Positions 10,725-21,678 are shown, counted from the first letter of the stretch. The stretch is 64,000 nt of DNA from Arion vulgaris (GCA_020796225.1 CM036771.1:24817176-24881175), one strand, 5' to 3'. Program-made: numbers and translations. The notes: a model not told the origin generated them from the sequence alone.

Positions 10725-11260
10725 CTTCTTATTCTGTTGTCGTCAGACTTCCACCGGGTTGTTGCCCAGTGTCGTGGTTCTTTGTTTTTGTCTTACGCTG
10801 TACTGATGGCGTGGGTGAATGTTATTTTTGCTCTTTGACAGGGTTCTGCTATGCAACATTTAACAATCTTTTCCGTTGTCTTCCTCTCGCCTTCTTTCCT
10901 GATGTTCTGTTGTAGAAGACTTTGTACACTGTGTAGTTTGGATGCATTCTTATTAAGTGGCCAAACCACGTCATTCATTGTTTCTCAATGTAATTTAAGC
11001 AAAGTTCTGTGTCAACTTTCTTTCTTATGCTGATGTTGATGAGTGTCTTTTCTGGTGTTGTTGGTAACTTTTGCAGGCAGGAATTTCACATGTATTTATT
11101 TTTTGTGACTCTCTTTGCTCATTGTCCATGTTTGGCTCTGTTAACACAAAGTAGGTATGAAAATGCTGGCGATCATCTGTTGCTTAGCTGTCAGTTGAAT
11201 TTTTAGGTGCCCCAACAATGGTAGTGCTTAACTCTGCTTAAGCTGGTATGTTACAGCATT
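10725..11260 (-). mobile_element. LINE 3' end, family with CYQSQTW / RGRPRKRW tail
   Basis: The minus strand aligns throughout with the better-preserved plus-strand copy at 60,357-60,925. It carries the IPTLCYQSQTW-like segment, a Cys-Glu-Met-Arg-Cys-Leu region, a WFGHLIRM-type stretch and a terminus ending in GTGTCGTGGTTC-type sequence. Many stops are present. It has a C-terminal fragment only, with no RT catalytic motif. Confidence 0.75.
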
Positions 11261-11358
11261 TGCTTTTTGCACTCTAGCCTCTGCCTCTCTAGTCTTCTGT
11301 ATTCTGTGAATATGCTTCTTAAGTATTTGAATTCTTACACTTGGGTGATTATAGTGCC

Positions 11359-11616
11359 ATTGACATGGATGTCTAGTTTATTTCATCACATACACATTGA
11401 CATGGATGTCTAGTTTATTTCATCACATACACATTGACATGGATGTCTAGTTTATTTCATCACATACACATTGACATGGATGTCTAGTTTATTTCATTAC
11501 ATACACATTGACATGGATGTCTAGTTTATTTCATCACATACACATTGACATGGATGTCTAGTTTATTTCATTACATACACATTGACATGGATGTCTAGTT
11601 TATTTCATCACATACA
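11359..11616. repeat. 37-bp minisatellite, 7 copies
   Basis: Nearly identical units, ATTGACATGGATGTCTAG followed by TTTATTTCATCACATACAC. The only change seen is CATCAC/CATTAC. Confidence 0.97.
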
Positions 11617-12304
11617 GACCGGAAAAAGTTGACAAAACAAATAGTTGATGTAGAACGAACAAATAATAAATAATCATTTAAGATATAATTTTGTTCTGAC
11701 GTCCTGGTACAAAACATCACTGACATTAAGTCAGCCTGACATTGAGTTATCAGAGAAAACCACATTCCTAGAAAGATGCTGTCGGTGTTAAACTTGGAAC
11801 CGTTTGCCATTTAGCTCAGCTCATTAAATAAAGCCAAAACCAAGCTGGACTCCATTATGGTGGTATATAAGAATGTATGTGGCGCCAAAGACTGGCTTGT
11901 TGGAATAAACAAGTCAGACGACACTTGAGTTGGAATTTTACAAGTGGAAAGCATATTTAAATATTTATATTTCTCTCTCTCTTTCTCTCTGCTTATTTAT
12001 TACACATGTACACTTATAGCGCACCTACCCACACATACACGTGCGGGCACACTTATGCAAGTATATATATTCTTCTAGTGTTCACAATAAAATATGAGTT
12101 TTCTACCTCTTTCTCTCACTCTCTTTCAAACTTTCTCCCTCATTCATTCTCTCTCTCTCTTTACTTTATTTAATTATTACATGTTATATCTAGATCGTTT
12201 TGTCAAACTCAAAATACTTTCCCTCTGAAGGTGAAGAGGCAGCTGCAATATCAAAGGGTGAAGCCATCTACTCAGAAAAAAGTGTACGCTCTAAAATACA
12301 CGTT
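11617..12304. other. No recognisable gene; CT-rich patches
   Basis: Contains a minus-strand open frame of 71 codons with no family signature, (CT)n patches at 11,975-11,990 and 12,110-12,160, and no element ends I could define. Confidence 0.4.
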
Positions 12305-12480
12305 GATACACACACAATCACATGCTCGCACACACTCACACATACACTCATACACTCATACACATACACACATATATATATATATATATAATTATATATC
12401 ATCATCATCAAATAGCTTGTCCTGAACAGAAATTTGTCACCCCAACAGTCCTTCGGAATATATATATATATTTATATATA
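12305..12480. repeat. (CA)n/(TA)n microsatellite next to LINE tail
   Basis: ACACAC and ACTCATACAC repeats at 12,308-12,375 and (TA)n at 12,372-12,395, then LINE-tail sequence TAGCTTGTCCTGAACAG (12,412-12,428). (TA)n resumes at 12,458-12,480, directly beside the MITE. Confidence 0.85.
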
Positions 12481-12638
12481 CAGTGGCGGCTCGTGATCAT
12501 TTTTGTTGGTGGGGCCAGACATTTTTTTCCTGATAGATCATGGTTTTTCGTTGCTATATTTTCAGTTATAAAATAATAAATACACATTATACATTATTTT
12601 TGGTGGGGCCTGGCCCCACTGGCCCTTAATGAGAGCCA

Positions 12639-12694
<56 letters not shown>

Positions 12695-12860
12695 CATATG
12701 TCAAATGTCCTGGCTCTGCAGCGGTCATGCTCAACCCATTAATTACATCCTCAATCCATCTTTTCCGTACTCTCCTTTAATGATAGACTTCTCCAACCCT
12801 TCGTGTATCTTTATATGTCCAAAATACTTTAATTTTCTCATTCTTATTTGTAGTCTCAGC
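12405..12860 (-). mobile_element. LINE 3' end (GMEKTIIEG family) split by (TA)n and a hAT MITE
   Basis: Bases 12,405-12,457 and 12,695-12,860 match the uninterrupted copy at 30,950-31,140 (CTTGTCCTGAGCAGAAATTT, then CGGAACTTA..., CTCTGCAG, AATCCATCTT). The coding strand is minus: a KRWIEDVINGLSMTAAEPGH-type C-terminus. In this copy TA repeats and a MITE separate the 3' tail from the coding end. Confidence 0.75.
12481..12641 (+). mobile_element. hAT-type MITE, copy 1 (161 bp)
   Basis: Begins CAGTGGCGGCTCGTGATC and ends CTTAATGAGAGCCACTG, so terminal inverted repeats read CAGTGGC. Flanks are TATATATA on both sides, compatible with an 8-bp duplication but uninformative inside (TA)n. The interior carries GTTGGTGGGGCC near the left end and the palindrome GGGGCCTGGCCCC near the right. 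Two further copies have informative duplications (52,963 and 54,830). Confidence 0.88.
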
Positions 12861-13864
12861 CAGTTTTGTGTAGATATATGTATATATGGCTTTTTTCGTC
12901 TTTACAGGCGATCAATTTAAACTGTTGCTTTCCGTGTTCTTCCCGAGCTGAAAGCAAAGATAAAGTGTCGTCTCTCTTTGTGCCTAGCCTGCGCAACTGA
13001 TATGGAGAATGTGCTTAGCCTGGGCAGCTGATATGGAGAATGTGCATTGTTCATTTTGCACAAACCCCCTCTATACACTACTGTTTCATCCAAAGGAAAT
13101 ACAAAGGCTATACGTTTGTAATCAAGCAGGGTTTGCAGGAGATGCCAGGAGATGGCAAGGAATACACACTTAACCATCAACTGCCTTAGGATCCCTCCAT
13201 CCGGATTTTTGGTCACGGTTTACTACTCTAGCTCTTTGCATTACCGCACTGACCCACAAGGCAGTGATCAGGGTTTACTCCTCCAGCCTTTAGCTCTCCC
13301 GAACCCCTTTCCACAAGGCAGGGGGGTTGGTAGCAATTATAAATAGTACATACTGGATAAATATGCAACATAATACATTACATTACATAATACAACATAT
13401 TAAAAGATTTTAAGGTTACTAACGGTATCCCCCAAAAATATTATAAAAAAATATGGAATTTAAAAACTACACAAATGTAGCGCATGTTTAGAAAAAGTAG
13501 AATTGATAATTTGAAAAATAAGAACATCAGACAAGAACATCAAGATGAATAATCTCTTATTCGGTACACGTTTGTTGTTAAACGTCCTTGGGAACTAAAG
13601 TTGTTATCTCTTTATCTTTCTGTGTTGCATTTGTTGTTGGGAGCCCATGCTGTTTTAGTATCTCGATGATATTATCTGTCTACCTGCTTCGATATATTCC
13701 TCTTGTTTATAACCATATATTCTTCTGTAGTATGCACGTAGAGGCTACTGATTTACATCTCTTTTCAAGACATGTCTGAACCATTTCACTTTCTCTTTTG
13801 TATTTGATCTTCAAGTGTGGACATTCAACAAAGCAATGAAAAAACATACATCTGCTTTTGAATA
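12861..13864. other. No recognisable gene
   Basis: A direct duplication of about 33 bp (GCTGATATGGAGAATGTGC twice at 12,990-13,044). The rest is AT-rich without element ends. Open frames of 60-99 codons on both strands show no family features. Confidence 0.4.
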
Positions 13865-14215
13865 TACGTGTTAAAGAAGAGTCCTATTATATCAGGGACA
13901 GAGAAGAGAACAAATAGATCCACCCATAAAGAACTCAAATTCAAAGGAAACTGGATAATGCTACAAATAAGAATGAGAAAATTGAAATATTTTGGACTTA
14001 TGAGACACAAAGGGATGGAGAAGACCATCATCGAAGGAGGCATTCCAGCAAAGAGGAGAAGAGGAAGACCACGGAGAAAATGGATTCAGAATGTAACTGA
14101 TGGTTTGAGTATGACGGCTGCAGAGGCGGGACATCTGGCTAAGAGAGAAAGAAATTCCGAAGACTGTTAAGGTAGCAAAGTTCTGCCCAGGACAAGCTAT
14201 TTAATGATAATGATT
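13865..14215 (+). mobile_element. LINE 3' end, GMEKTIIEG / GRPRRKW family
   Basis: Encodes the C-terminal ORF2 tail: KLKYFGLMRHKGMEKTIIEG, then RRRGRPRRKWIQNVTDGLSM and TAAEAGHLAKRE, stop at 14,168. The 3' end AAAGTTCTGCCCAGGACAAG with TGATAATGAT follows. Relatives lie at 12,405, 30,950, 32,680, 45,290 and 50,430. It is 5'-truncated, with no RT catalytic block. Confidence 0.8.
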
Positions 14216-14329
14216 TGATTGTAGATGTTATTCTGACAATATTTATTATGTCATCAGTTTTCATTATGTCTCTCCTTGTGGAATAAATAATTGTTTTGGT
14301 GAAAATAATAAGTTATTATTGTGGCAATA

Positions 14330-14735
14330 ATAGTTTTTAAAAATTATATTTCTTCTTTTTTTCTTCTTCATCCTTCGCCCCTAGGGAAGCATAGGTCCGC
14401 AACCAAGGCCCTCCAAGCCCGCCTATCCAAGGTCATCTTTTCCAGATCTCTCTACTCTCTCCCCATTTTCTTGCATTCCGTCTCCAACTCCCGTCTCCAG
14501 ATATTCTTAGGTCTTCTCCTACCAATATTGCCCTGAGGGTTCCATCAGAGAGCCTGTCTCGTAATGCTGTTAGTGAGTTTCCTCAGTGTGTGTTCTATCC
14601 ATCGCCACCTTCTGCTAATTATCTATTGTTTCACCTGCCCCTGTCCCGTTATATCCCAGAGTTCCCTGTTGAATCTGTTTCTTCTGGCGACAAAATTTGT
14701 TTTCTTTTCTGTTTATTCAAGTAACAATAATACTT
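14330..14735 (-). mobile_element. LINE 3' end, RRWRW / WNPQG family
   Basis: The minus strand encodes RRWRWIEHTLRK, ALWWNPQGN, a Trp-Arg-Arg-Glu-Leu-Glu segment, DRRAWRALVADLCFPRGEG and a stop near 14,370. This is the typical C-terminus of CR1/L2-like invertebrate LINEs as I know them, and the same family appears on the plus strand at 46,770-47,055. Only the last 130 or so codons remain. Confidence 0.8.
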
Positions 14736-14825
14736 TATTTTCCTAAAATATGATTGTTCTTTTCTGTGTTCTTGCCAAAGACAAAGAATGAAATTAGTAG
14801 AATGTGGCTAAGTTAGAAAATAGTA

Positions 14826-15084
14826 CAGGGTGTTCAAGATAATAGCAGCCTGTGAATGGAGTCAATCTGGCATATATGTATGAAAATGAGAAGGTTCAGT
14901 TATGACGTAGTATAGGTCAAGGTTGTGTAACGGTATGTAATTGTAGTGCGGGAAGGGGCGATGAACAAATGTGACGTAAAACGAGCTAGTTAGAACCGGT
15001 TTAAATAGTACATAAACATAACGCGATAGATCATCTGGCAACTTTCGATTTGTCAATGGGTCTGCTTTAATCTTGAACACCCTG
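14826..15084 (+). mobile_element. Mariner-type MITE with TA target duplication (259 bp)
   Basis: The left end CAGGGTGTTCAAGATAATAG and the inverted right end CAGGGTGTTCAAGATTAAAG agree except at two bases. TA flanks both ends (14,824-14,825 and 15,085-15,086). The CAGGGTG terminus and TA duplication are Tc1/mariner hallmarks. The interior has no transposase, so it is a non-autonomous element. Confidence 0.88.
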
Positions 15085-15134
15085 TACTTAGCTGTTGTTT
15101 AATATTCATACCGATGTCTGAATATATTAGTCAC

Positions 15135-15404
15135 TAGTGTGTTGCCAGGGATCGCAACGGGAGCAAAGAATAGTAACACTGCCACCTACAAGACATGTCG
15201 TAAGAGGCGACTAAGGTAGGGGCCTAGGGAAGTTACCCTAGTAAATAAAATTCGTTGCAGATGTCGGATGTGCTGGCCTACTTGAAGGCGCATAACTGGC
15301 ACAACGTACAATTGCTCTTAGGCTCAGATCACATACAAATCACACAGCGTAGTTAACAAGTGGTCGATATGGATCGTTCGAAGAAGAAGAAGAACAACAA
15401 CAAC
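15135..15404 (+). mobile_element. SINE-C copy
   Basis: Head TGTGTTGCCAGGGATCGC, then AAAGAATAGTAACACTGCC, the core ACATGTCGTAAGAGGCGACT, GCAGATGTCGGATGTGCTGG, and a (GAA)n tail at 15,380-15,400. Other copies are at 18,093, 35,218, 39,300 and 53,312. Confidence 0.85.
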
Positions 15405-15424
15405 GATAACATTCAAGAAAAAGA

Positions 15425-16698
15425 AAAACGCTCGTATGGTTTCTATGTCGTTTATATCAACGAGTTTAACAAATTAAAAAACGCTTGCATGGCTGCTTTG
15501 TCGTTTATATCAACGAGTTTAACAAATTGAAAAACGCTCGTATGGTTTCTATGTCGATTATATCAACGAGTTTAACAAATTGAAAAACGCTTGTATGGTT
15601 GCTATGTCGATTATATCAACGAGTTTAACAAATTGAAAAACGCTTGTATGGTTGCTATGTCGATTATATCAACGAGTTTAACAAATTGAAAAACGCTTGT
15701 ATGGTTGCTATGTCGATTATATCAACGAGTTTAACAAATTGAAAAACGCTTGTATGGTTGCTATGTCGATTATATCAACGAGTTTAACAAATTGAAAAAC
15801 GCTTGTATGGTTGCTATGTCGATTATATCAACGAGTTTAACAAATTGAAAAACGCTCGTATGGTTGCTATGTCGATTATATCAACGAGTTTAACAAATTG
15901 AAAAACGCTTGTATGGTTGTTATGTCGTTTATATCAACGAGTTTAACAAATTAAAAAACGCTTGCATGGCTGCTATGTCGATTATATCAACGAGTTTAAC
16001 AAATTAAAAAACGCTTGCATGGCTGCTTTGTCGTTTATATCAACGAGTTTAACAAATTGAAAAACGCTCGTATGGTTGCTAATTCGATTATATCAACGAG
16101 TTTAACAAATTGAAAAACGCTAGCATGGCTGCTATGTCGATTATATCAACGAGTTTAACAAATTGAAAAACGCTTGCATGGCTGCTTTGTCGATTATATC
16201 AACGAGTTTAACAAATAGAAAAACGCTTGCATGGCTGCTATGTCGTTTATATCAACGAGTTTAACAAATTAAAAAACGCTTGTATGGCTGCTTTGTCGAT
16301 TATATCAACGAGTTTAACAAATAGAAAAACGCTTGCATGGCTGCTTTGTCGTTTATATCAACGAGTTTAACAAATTAAAAAACGCTTGCATGGCTGCTAT
16401 GTCGATTATATCAACGAGTTTAACAAATTGAAAAACGCTGGCATGGCTGCTATGTCGATTATATCAACGAGTTTAACAAATAGAAAAACGCTGGCATGGC
16501 TGCTATGTCGATTATATCAACGAGTTTAACAAATTGAAAAACGCTTGCATGGCTGCTATGTCGATTATATCAACGAGTTTAACAAATTGAAAAACGCTTG
16601 CATGGCTGCTATGTCGATTATATCAACTAGTTTAACAAATAGAAAAACGCTGGCATGGCTGCTTTGTCGATTATATCAACGAGTTTAACAAGTTGAAA
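15425..16698. repeat. 53-bp minisatellite, about 24 copies
   Basis: Unit: AAACGCTTGTATGGTTGC, TATGTCGATTATATCAACG, AGTTTAACAAATTG. Diagnostic variants (TGTATGG/TGCATGG/GGCATGG, GCTATG/GCTTTG, CGATTAT/CGTTTAT) are clustered. The left half carries TGTATGGTTGC and the right half TGCATGGCTGC, as expected from local amplification of sub-blocks. Confidence 0.97.
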
Positions 16699-17045
16699 AA
16701 AAGGCTGAATCCAGCAAAACTTAAGATAATATAAATATTGACGGAAAAGGTCTAAAAAAATGTAGAAATATATATCGGTAAAACCTGTTATTTGGATTCA
16801 AAACAATACAATAGTAAGTTTGAAGCAAGAAAAACAAAACGAGTTAAATCTTTCTTCTTTTGACCTGTTCTTGCTTGTTTTATAGAGATAAAACATAGAG
16901 AGAAACAAAGTTCTAAGTACATACATTATTCATCTGATGTTTTTAGTCACATATTTTCATTTTAGGGTCTTTAGAAATTTATTGTTTGATTCTATATGTA
17001 GTGTTCCATGTAAGAAGTGAATTTACTCACTTATGTTGTATCATT
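16699..17045. other. No recognisable gene
   Basis: AT-rich flank of the 53-bp array. No element ends found. Confidence 0.4.
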
Positions 17046-17110
17046 TGCTTGATAAAGGCTTTTGGTCGAAACGTTTCTGTGTATTGTTATTGTTCTTGTA
17101 TCTGACAATA
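17046..17110 (+). other. TTGATAAAGGC...CGAAACG motif (hammerhead-like core candidate)
   Basis: TTGATAAAGGCTTTTGG is followed by TCGAAACGTTTC and then TATTGTTATTGTTCTTGTA. The reverse complement of 35,905-35,945 (TTGATAAAGG, then ACCGAAACG) and bases 880-925 share this arrangement. The CUGANGA...GAAA order of hammerhead ribozymes, known from Penelope-like elements and retrozymes, is approximated but not exact here. Confidence 0.3.
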
Positions 17111-17555
17111 TTTGGATGTTTCACATTGACCATCTTATCTATGTATTCTCTTCGTGTCTCGTTTGACACGTAAGGCTCCCACAAGAGTTGTTCACTGTTG
17201 ACGTTCTGTCGATTTTCTATATATTATTTACCAAGTAGGGCCACGCTCTTTCAACTCTCTTTTCACATTTCCTTTCCATGTTTTTCTTGTACATATGTAT
17301 CCATTTCTTCGCAACCGCTGTCCAGCGGAGAGTTGTCCTAGCCGATACCCCTACTGACATACGACGTGCATTTACAATCCATCTATATCCTCTCTCGATT
17401 ATGGTCTTAAATGATGCTCAGTTTGTTCGTTTTGAAAGCTCTCCATGCTATCGCATTTGGCCAGACAATTTGCAGGATTTAAAATAAAAACATTTCTTTT
17501 GAAATGTTTCCATCTTGAGTATGTTGTTATGGGTCATGTTCCATCAGTGACCATT
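17111..17555. other. No recognisable gene
   Basis: Includes a plus-strand open frame of 69 codons (17,278-17,487) with no family signature. Confidence 0.35.
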
Positions 17556-17592
17556 GAAATGAAAATCGTGGTGTATCCTTTACAGGACGACT
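17556..17592 (-). mobile_element. SINE-D 3'-end stub
   Basis: GAAATGAAAATCGTGGTG and TATCCTTTACAGGACG match the start of the antisense SINE-D at 58,718-58,753. It joins directly to LINE sequence at about 17,592. Confidence 0.5.
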
Positions 17593-17775
17593 TAATAAGA
17601 ATGCGACCAAACTACACAGTATATACAGTCTTCTACAACAGAACATCAGGAGAGAAGGCGAGAGGAAGAACAAGAAACATGGTTAGATGACATAGAAGAA
17701 ACCTGAATCAAAAAGCAACAATTACTATCACACAACTCACTAGAGTGGCGCAAGACAAAAACCGAAAAACACAAC
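17592..17775 (+). mobile_element. LINE 3' end (CYQSQTW family), 5'-truncated
   Basis: Encodes LIRMRPNYTVYTVFYNRTSG and EKARGRTR, followed by a stop-containing tail that reaches GACAAAAACCGAAAAACACA. It aligns with 60,690-60,890. Its terminal segment (CACTGG...GTGTGACGAC) is the monomer of the array that follows. Confidence 0.75.
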
Positions 17776-18092
17776 ACTGGTCAACAACCCGATAACAGTG
17801 TGACGACACTGGTCAACATCCCGGTAACAGTGTGACGACACTGGTCAACAACCCGATAACAGTGTGACGACACTGGTCAACAACCCGATAACAGTGTGAC
17901 GACACTGGTCAACAACCCGATAACAGTGTGACGTCACTGGTCAACAACCCGATAACAGTGTGACGACACTGGTTAACAACCCGATAACAGTGTGACGACA
18001 CTGGTCAACAACCCGGTAACAGTGTGACGACACTGGTCAACATCCCGGTAACAGTGTGACGACACTGGTCAACAACCCGATAACAGTGTGAC
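17775..18092 (+). repeat. 32-bp minisatellite derived from LINE 3' terminus, 10 copies
   Basis: Unit CACTGGTCAACAACCCGATA then ACAGTGTGACGA. The single-copy form is present at the 3' end of the related LINE at 60,886-60,920 (CACTGGGCAACAACCCGGTA then GCAGTGTGACGAC), so the array arose by amplifying the LINE's last 32 bp. The unit also carries the imperfect dyad CACTG...CAGTG. Confidence 0.95.
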
Positions 18093-18342
18093 TTCTTTTT
18101 CTTCTTCCTCAAACGTTCCATATCGACCACTTGATAACCACTTTGATTTGTTTGTGATCTGAGCTTAAGAGCGATTGCATGTTGTGCCAGTTATTCGCCT
18201 ACAAGTAGCGCAGCACATCCGATTTCGCGATGATTTTTATTTACTAAGGTAGCTTCCCTAGGTCCCTACAAGGACTCATGTCTTGTAGGTCGCAGTGGTA
18301 CTATTCTTTGCTTCCCTTGCGGGCCCCGGCACCACATGGGCG
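18093..18342 (-). mobile_element. SINE-C copy bounded by a 10-bp target duplication
   Basis: Flanked by ACAGTGTGAC at 18,083-18,092 and 18,343-18,352. Reversed, it starts CGCCCATGTGGTGCCGGGGC, runs through AAAGAATAGTACCACTGCG, the TGTCGTAAG-type core (here partly deleted), GCGAAATCGGATGTGCTGCG, and ends in a GAAGAAGAAAAAGAAG tail. These boundaries define full-length SINE-C as about 250 bp. It landed in the last unit of the LINE-derived array, before the original LINE tail GACAAAAGAAGAAGAA. Confidence 0.92.
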
Positions 18343-18364
18343 ACAGTGTGACGACAAAAGAAGA

Positions 18365-18939
18365 AGAACTGAGAGAACATCTGGAAACACTATGTCAAGA
18401 TACTCTTCAGACATCCTTGGGCTACAGTTACTGATAACCTATTAACTGCGTTTGTCTATGGTTCTCTTCTTCCGTTTGGTTTTATGTTGAAAGGTTCCGA
18501 ACATCTGTCTCTGTTTGTAAGCAACTTGAAAATACTCATATTACACAAGAAAGACGTTTTAGTTTACCATTTGTTAGTCTCAAGAAGAATTCCCATCTAT
18601 TCTCCATTTTTGAACACATGTATTTCTTGTTCATCTGCGCATGCCTGGTCCAAGTTTTCTTTCCGAGTTGTTTCTCGTCTACGCATCGAAAATATGTCGA
18701 AAAAACAGGCACTTGTTCATTCTTCAATGTCAGACAAATAATGGAAATATTGTTGTACTCAATCTTATTGCTAGATCGTTACTTCATTCGCTGAACAGTT
18801 ATAAGCATATAAGTTTAAAACAAAACAAAAAACCAGACAAAGCTAAGCGTTTTTTAAAAAAAATAATATGTACTTTAAAATATGTAAAAATGTAAAGGAA
18901 CCTTGTGTATACCATTTATTATTTAAGGTAATAGGGTGT
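18365..18939. other. No recognisable gene
   Basis: Overlapping plus-strand open frames of 84-85 codons (18,484-18,895) show no family features. No element ends were found. Confidence 0.35.
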
Positions 18940-19165
18940 TAGTGTCGTTTTTTTACCTTCGGCACACGATGGGTGATGTGATCAACATCACGCCCGCCGT
19001 CTTTACTTCTCAGTGCTTTTCCTGGTAAACAATTGAGACGTGGTCGACCTGAGATCTGTTACGATCGGACAAAATTCTACGCACACTGCGCAATTAAACC
19101 CTGACCACTAGCCAAAGTAACGAGCTCACTAACAGCTACGCTATTGTGCATCTCTTTAAAATATT
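18940..19165 (-). mobile_element. SINE-F copy
   Basis: Matches 10,310-10,548: CTTCGGCACACGATGG, CTTTACTTCTCAGTGCTTTT, and the antisense B-box region CAATTAAACCCTGACC, then ACTAACAGCTACGCTATTG. The head is at the right end, so the orientation is minus. Confidence 0.8.
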
Positions 19166-19318
19166 TATTTATTAATAACTCAAATTATTCACTGGTGATA
19201 TTTTAGATACTCTTGGATATAATTTGTGTGCTCTAGCCTGAATGGGATAAACAACTTTATGGGTTACTAGTGAACTGTGCTGCCAAACTAGGGGAAACTG
19301 AAGACATTGTGGCAGATC

Positions 19319-21227
19319 TAGCATGGGGTATGTCTAACATGGGGCATGTCTAACTTGGCGCAGGTCTAACATGGGGCATGTCTAACATGGGGCATGTCTA
19401 ACATGGAGCTGATCTAACATGGGACATGTCTAACATGGGGCATGTCTAACATGGGGCTGATCTAACATGGGACATGTCTAACATGGAGCTGATCTAACAT
19501 GGGACATGTCTAACATGGGGCAGGTCTAACTGGGACAGGTCTAACATGGAGCTGATCTAACATGGGGCATGTCTAACATGGGGCATGTCTAACATGGGGC
19601 ATGTCTAACATGGAGCTGATCTAACATGGGACATGTCTAACATGGGGCATGTCTAACATGGGACATGTCTAACATGGGGCAGGTCTAACTGGGACAGGTC
19701 TAACATGGAGTTGATCTAACATGGGGCAGGTCTAACATGGGTCATGTCTAACATGGGGCATGTCTAACTTGGGGCAGATCTAACTGGGGCAGATCTAACA
19801 TGGGACAGGTCTAACATGGGGCAGGTCTAACATGGAGCTGATCTAACATGGGACATGTCTAACATGGGGCAGGTCTAACTGGGACAGGTCTAACATGGAG
19901 TTGATCTAACATGGGACAGGTCTAACATGGGACAGGTCTAACTGGGACAGGTCTAACATGGAGTTGATCTAACATGGGACAGGTCTAACATGGGGCATGT
20001 CTAACATGGGGCAGGTCTAACATGGAGTTGATCTAACATGGGGCATGTCTAACATGGGGCATGTCTAACATGGGACAGGTCTAACATGGGGCAGATCTAA
20101 CATGGGACAGATCTAACTGGGGCAGATCTAACATGGGGCATGTCTAACATGGGGCAGGTCTAACATGGAGTTGATCTAACATGGGACAGGTCTAACATGG
20201 GGCAGGTCTAACTGGGACAGGTCTAACATGGAGCTGATCTAACATGGGGCATGTCTAACATGGGACAGATCTAACATGGGCAGATCTAACATGGGGCATG
20301 TCTAACATGGGGCAGATCTAACATGGGACAGGTCTAACATGGGTCATGTCTAACATGGGACAGGTCTAACATGGGGCAGATCTAACATGGGACAGGTGTA
20401 ACATGGGGCAGGTCTAACATGGGACAGGTCTAACATGGGACAGGTCTAACATGGGGCATGTCTAACATGGGACAGGTCTAACATGGGGCAGGTCTAACAT
20501 GGGACAGGTCTAACTGGGGCAGGTCTAACATGGAGTTGATCTAACATGGGACAGGTCTAACATGGGACAGGTCTAACATGGGACAGGTCTAACATGGGAC
20601 AGGTCTAACTGGGGCAGGTCTAACATGGAGTTGATCTAACATGGGACAGGTCTAACATGGGGCAGGTCTAACTGGGACAGGTCTAACATGGAGTTGATCT
20701 AACATGGGACAGGTCTAACATGGGTCATGTCTAACATGGGACAGGTCTAACATGGGGCAGATCTAACTGGGGCAGATCTAACATGGGACAGGTCTAACAT
20801 GGGACAGGTCTAACATGGGGCATGTCTAACATGGGGCAGATCTAACATGGGGCATGTCTAACATGGAGCTGATCTAACATGGGACATGTCTAACATGGGG
20901 CATGTCTAACATGGGGCAGGTCTAACTGGGACATGTCTAACATGGAGTTGATCTAACATGGGGCAGGTCTAACATGGGGCATGTCTAACATGGGACAGGT
21001 CTAACATGGGACAGGTCTAACATGGGGCAGATCTAACATGGGGCAGATCTAACATGGGACAGGTCTAACATGGGGCAGGTCTAACTGGGGCAGATCTAAC
21101 TGGGGCAGATCTAACATGGGGCATGTCTAACATGGGGCATGTCTAACATGGGGCAGGTCTAACTGGGACATGTCTAACATGGAGTTGATCTAACATGGGA
21201 CAGGTCTAACATGGGGCAGGTCTAACA
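19319..21227. repeat. 16-bp minisatellite, about 120 copies, several variant classes
   Basis: Core TCTAACATGGGACAGG with variants ending GGGCATG, GGAGCTGA, GGAGTTGA, GGGCAGA, and a 15-bp form (TCTAACTGGG) missing one base. Short ordered runs of variants recur, for example the 15-bp form, then an ACAGG unit, then a GAGTTGA unit (near 19,690, 19,890, 19,940, 20,600 and 20,670), indicating amplification of multi-unit blocks. Confidence 0.97.
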
Positions 21228-21289
21228 AGCTAACGCTGGTTTAATTTAATTTAATTTATCATAAAGAGATTTCCCGAACCTGTCAGCAG

Positions 21290-21650
21290 GGATAAAAGAA
21301 CATCTTCCCAGTCAAGTTGAAAAAGATGAAATGTCTACACAGACTGCTAGTAGTTTCAAATAAGACCTACTATGAATTAAGACACCAGTAACGAAAGGGG
21401 TGGGGGTACAACATTAGTACTGAACTTCATCAATAAATAATAATTTTAATTGTTCAGCCACGTAAGCTGATCAACAGCAGACAGTGTGCCTCAAAGAGCT
21501 ATCTAGACATGTTACTGAGATACAGTGCGTATAAGGCAGAAGGTCGACCACGTAACAAGTGAACTTCAGAAATAACAGTGACAATGAAAGACACCATGTA
21601 CCAAAGTTTGTTCTAGAAATCTCTTTTTATCCAAACTTTGTATATCAAAA
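21290..21650 (+). mobile_element. RTE-like LINE 3' end
   Basis: Encodes KLKKMKCLHRLLVVSNKTYY, later LLRYSAYKAEGRPRNK and EITVTMKDTMYQ, with stops between. The minus-strand RTE at 55,250-55,440 has LLRYNGYKAKGRPRKRWTSE and a related EITEATKETIYEA segment. It is a C-terminal fragment only. Confidence 0.75.
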
Positions 21651-21678
21651 CATGAATAGAAAAAGACGAAGAAGAAAA

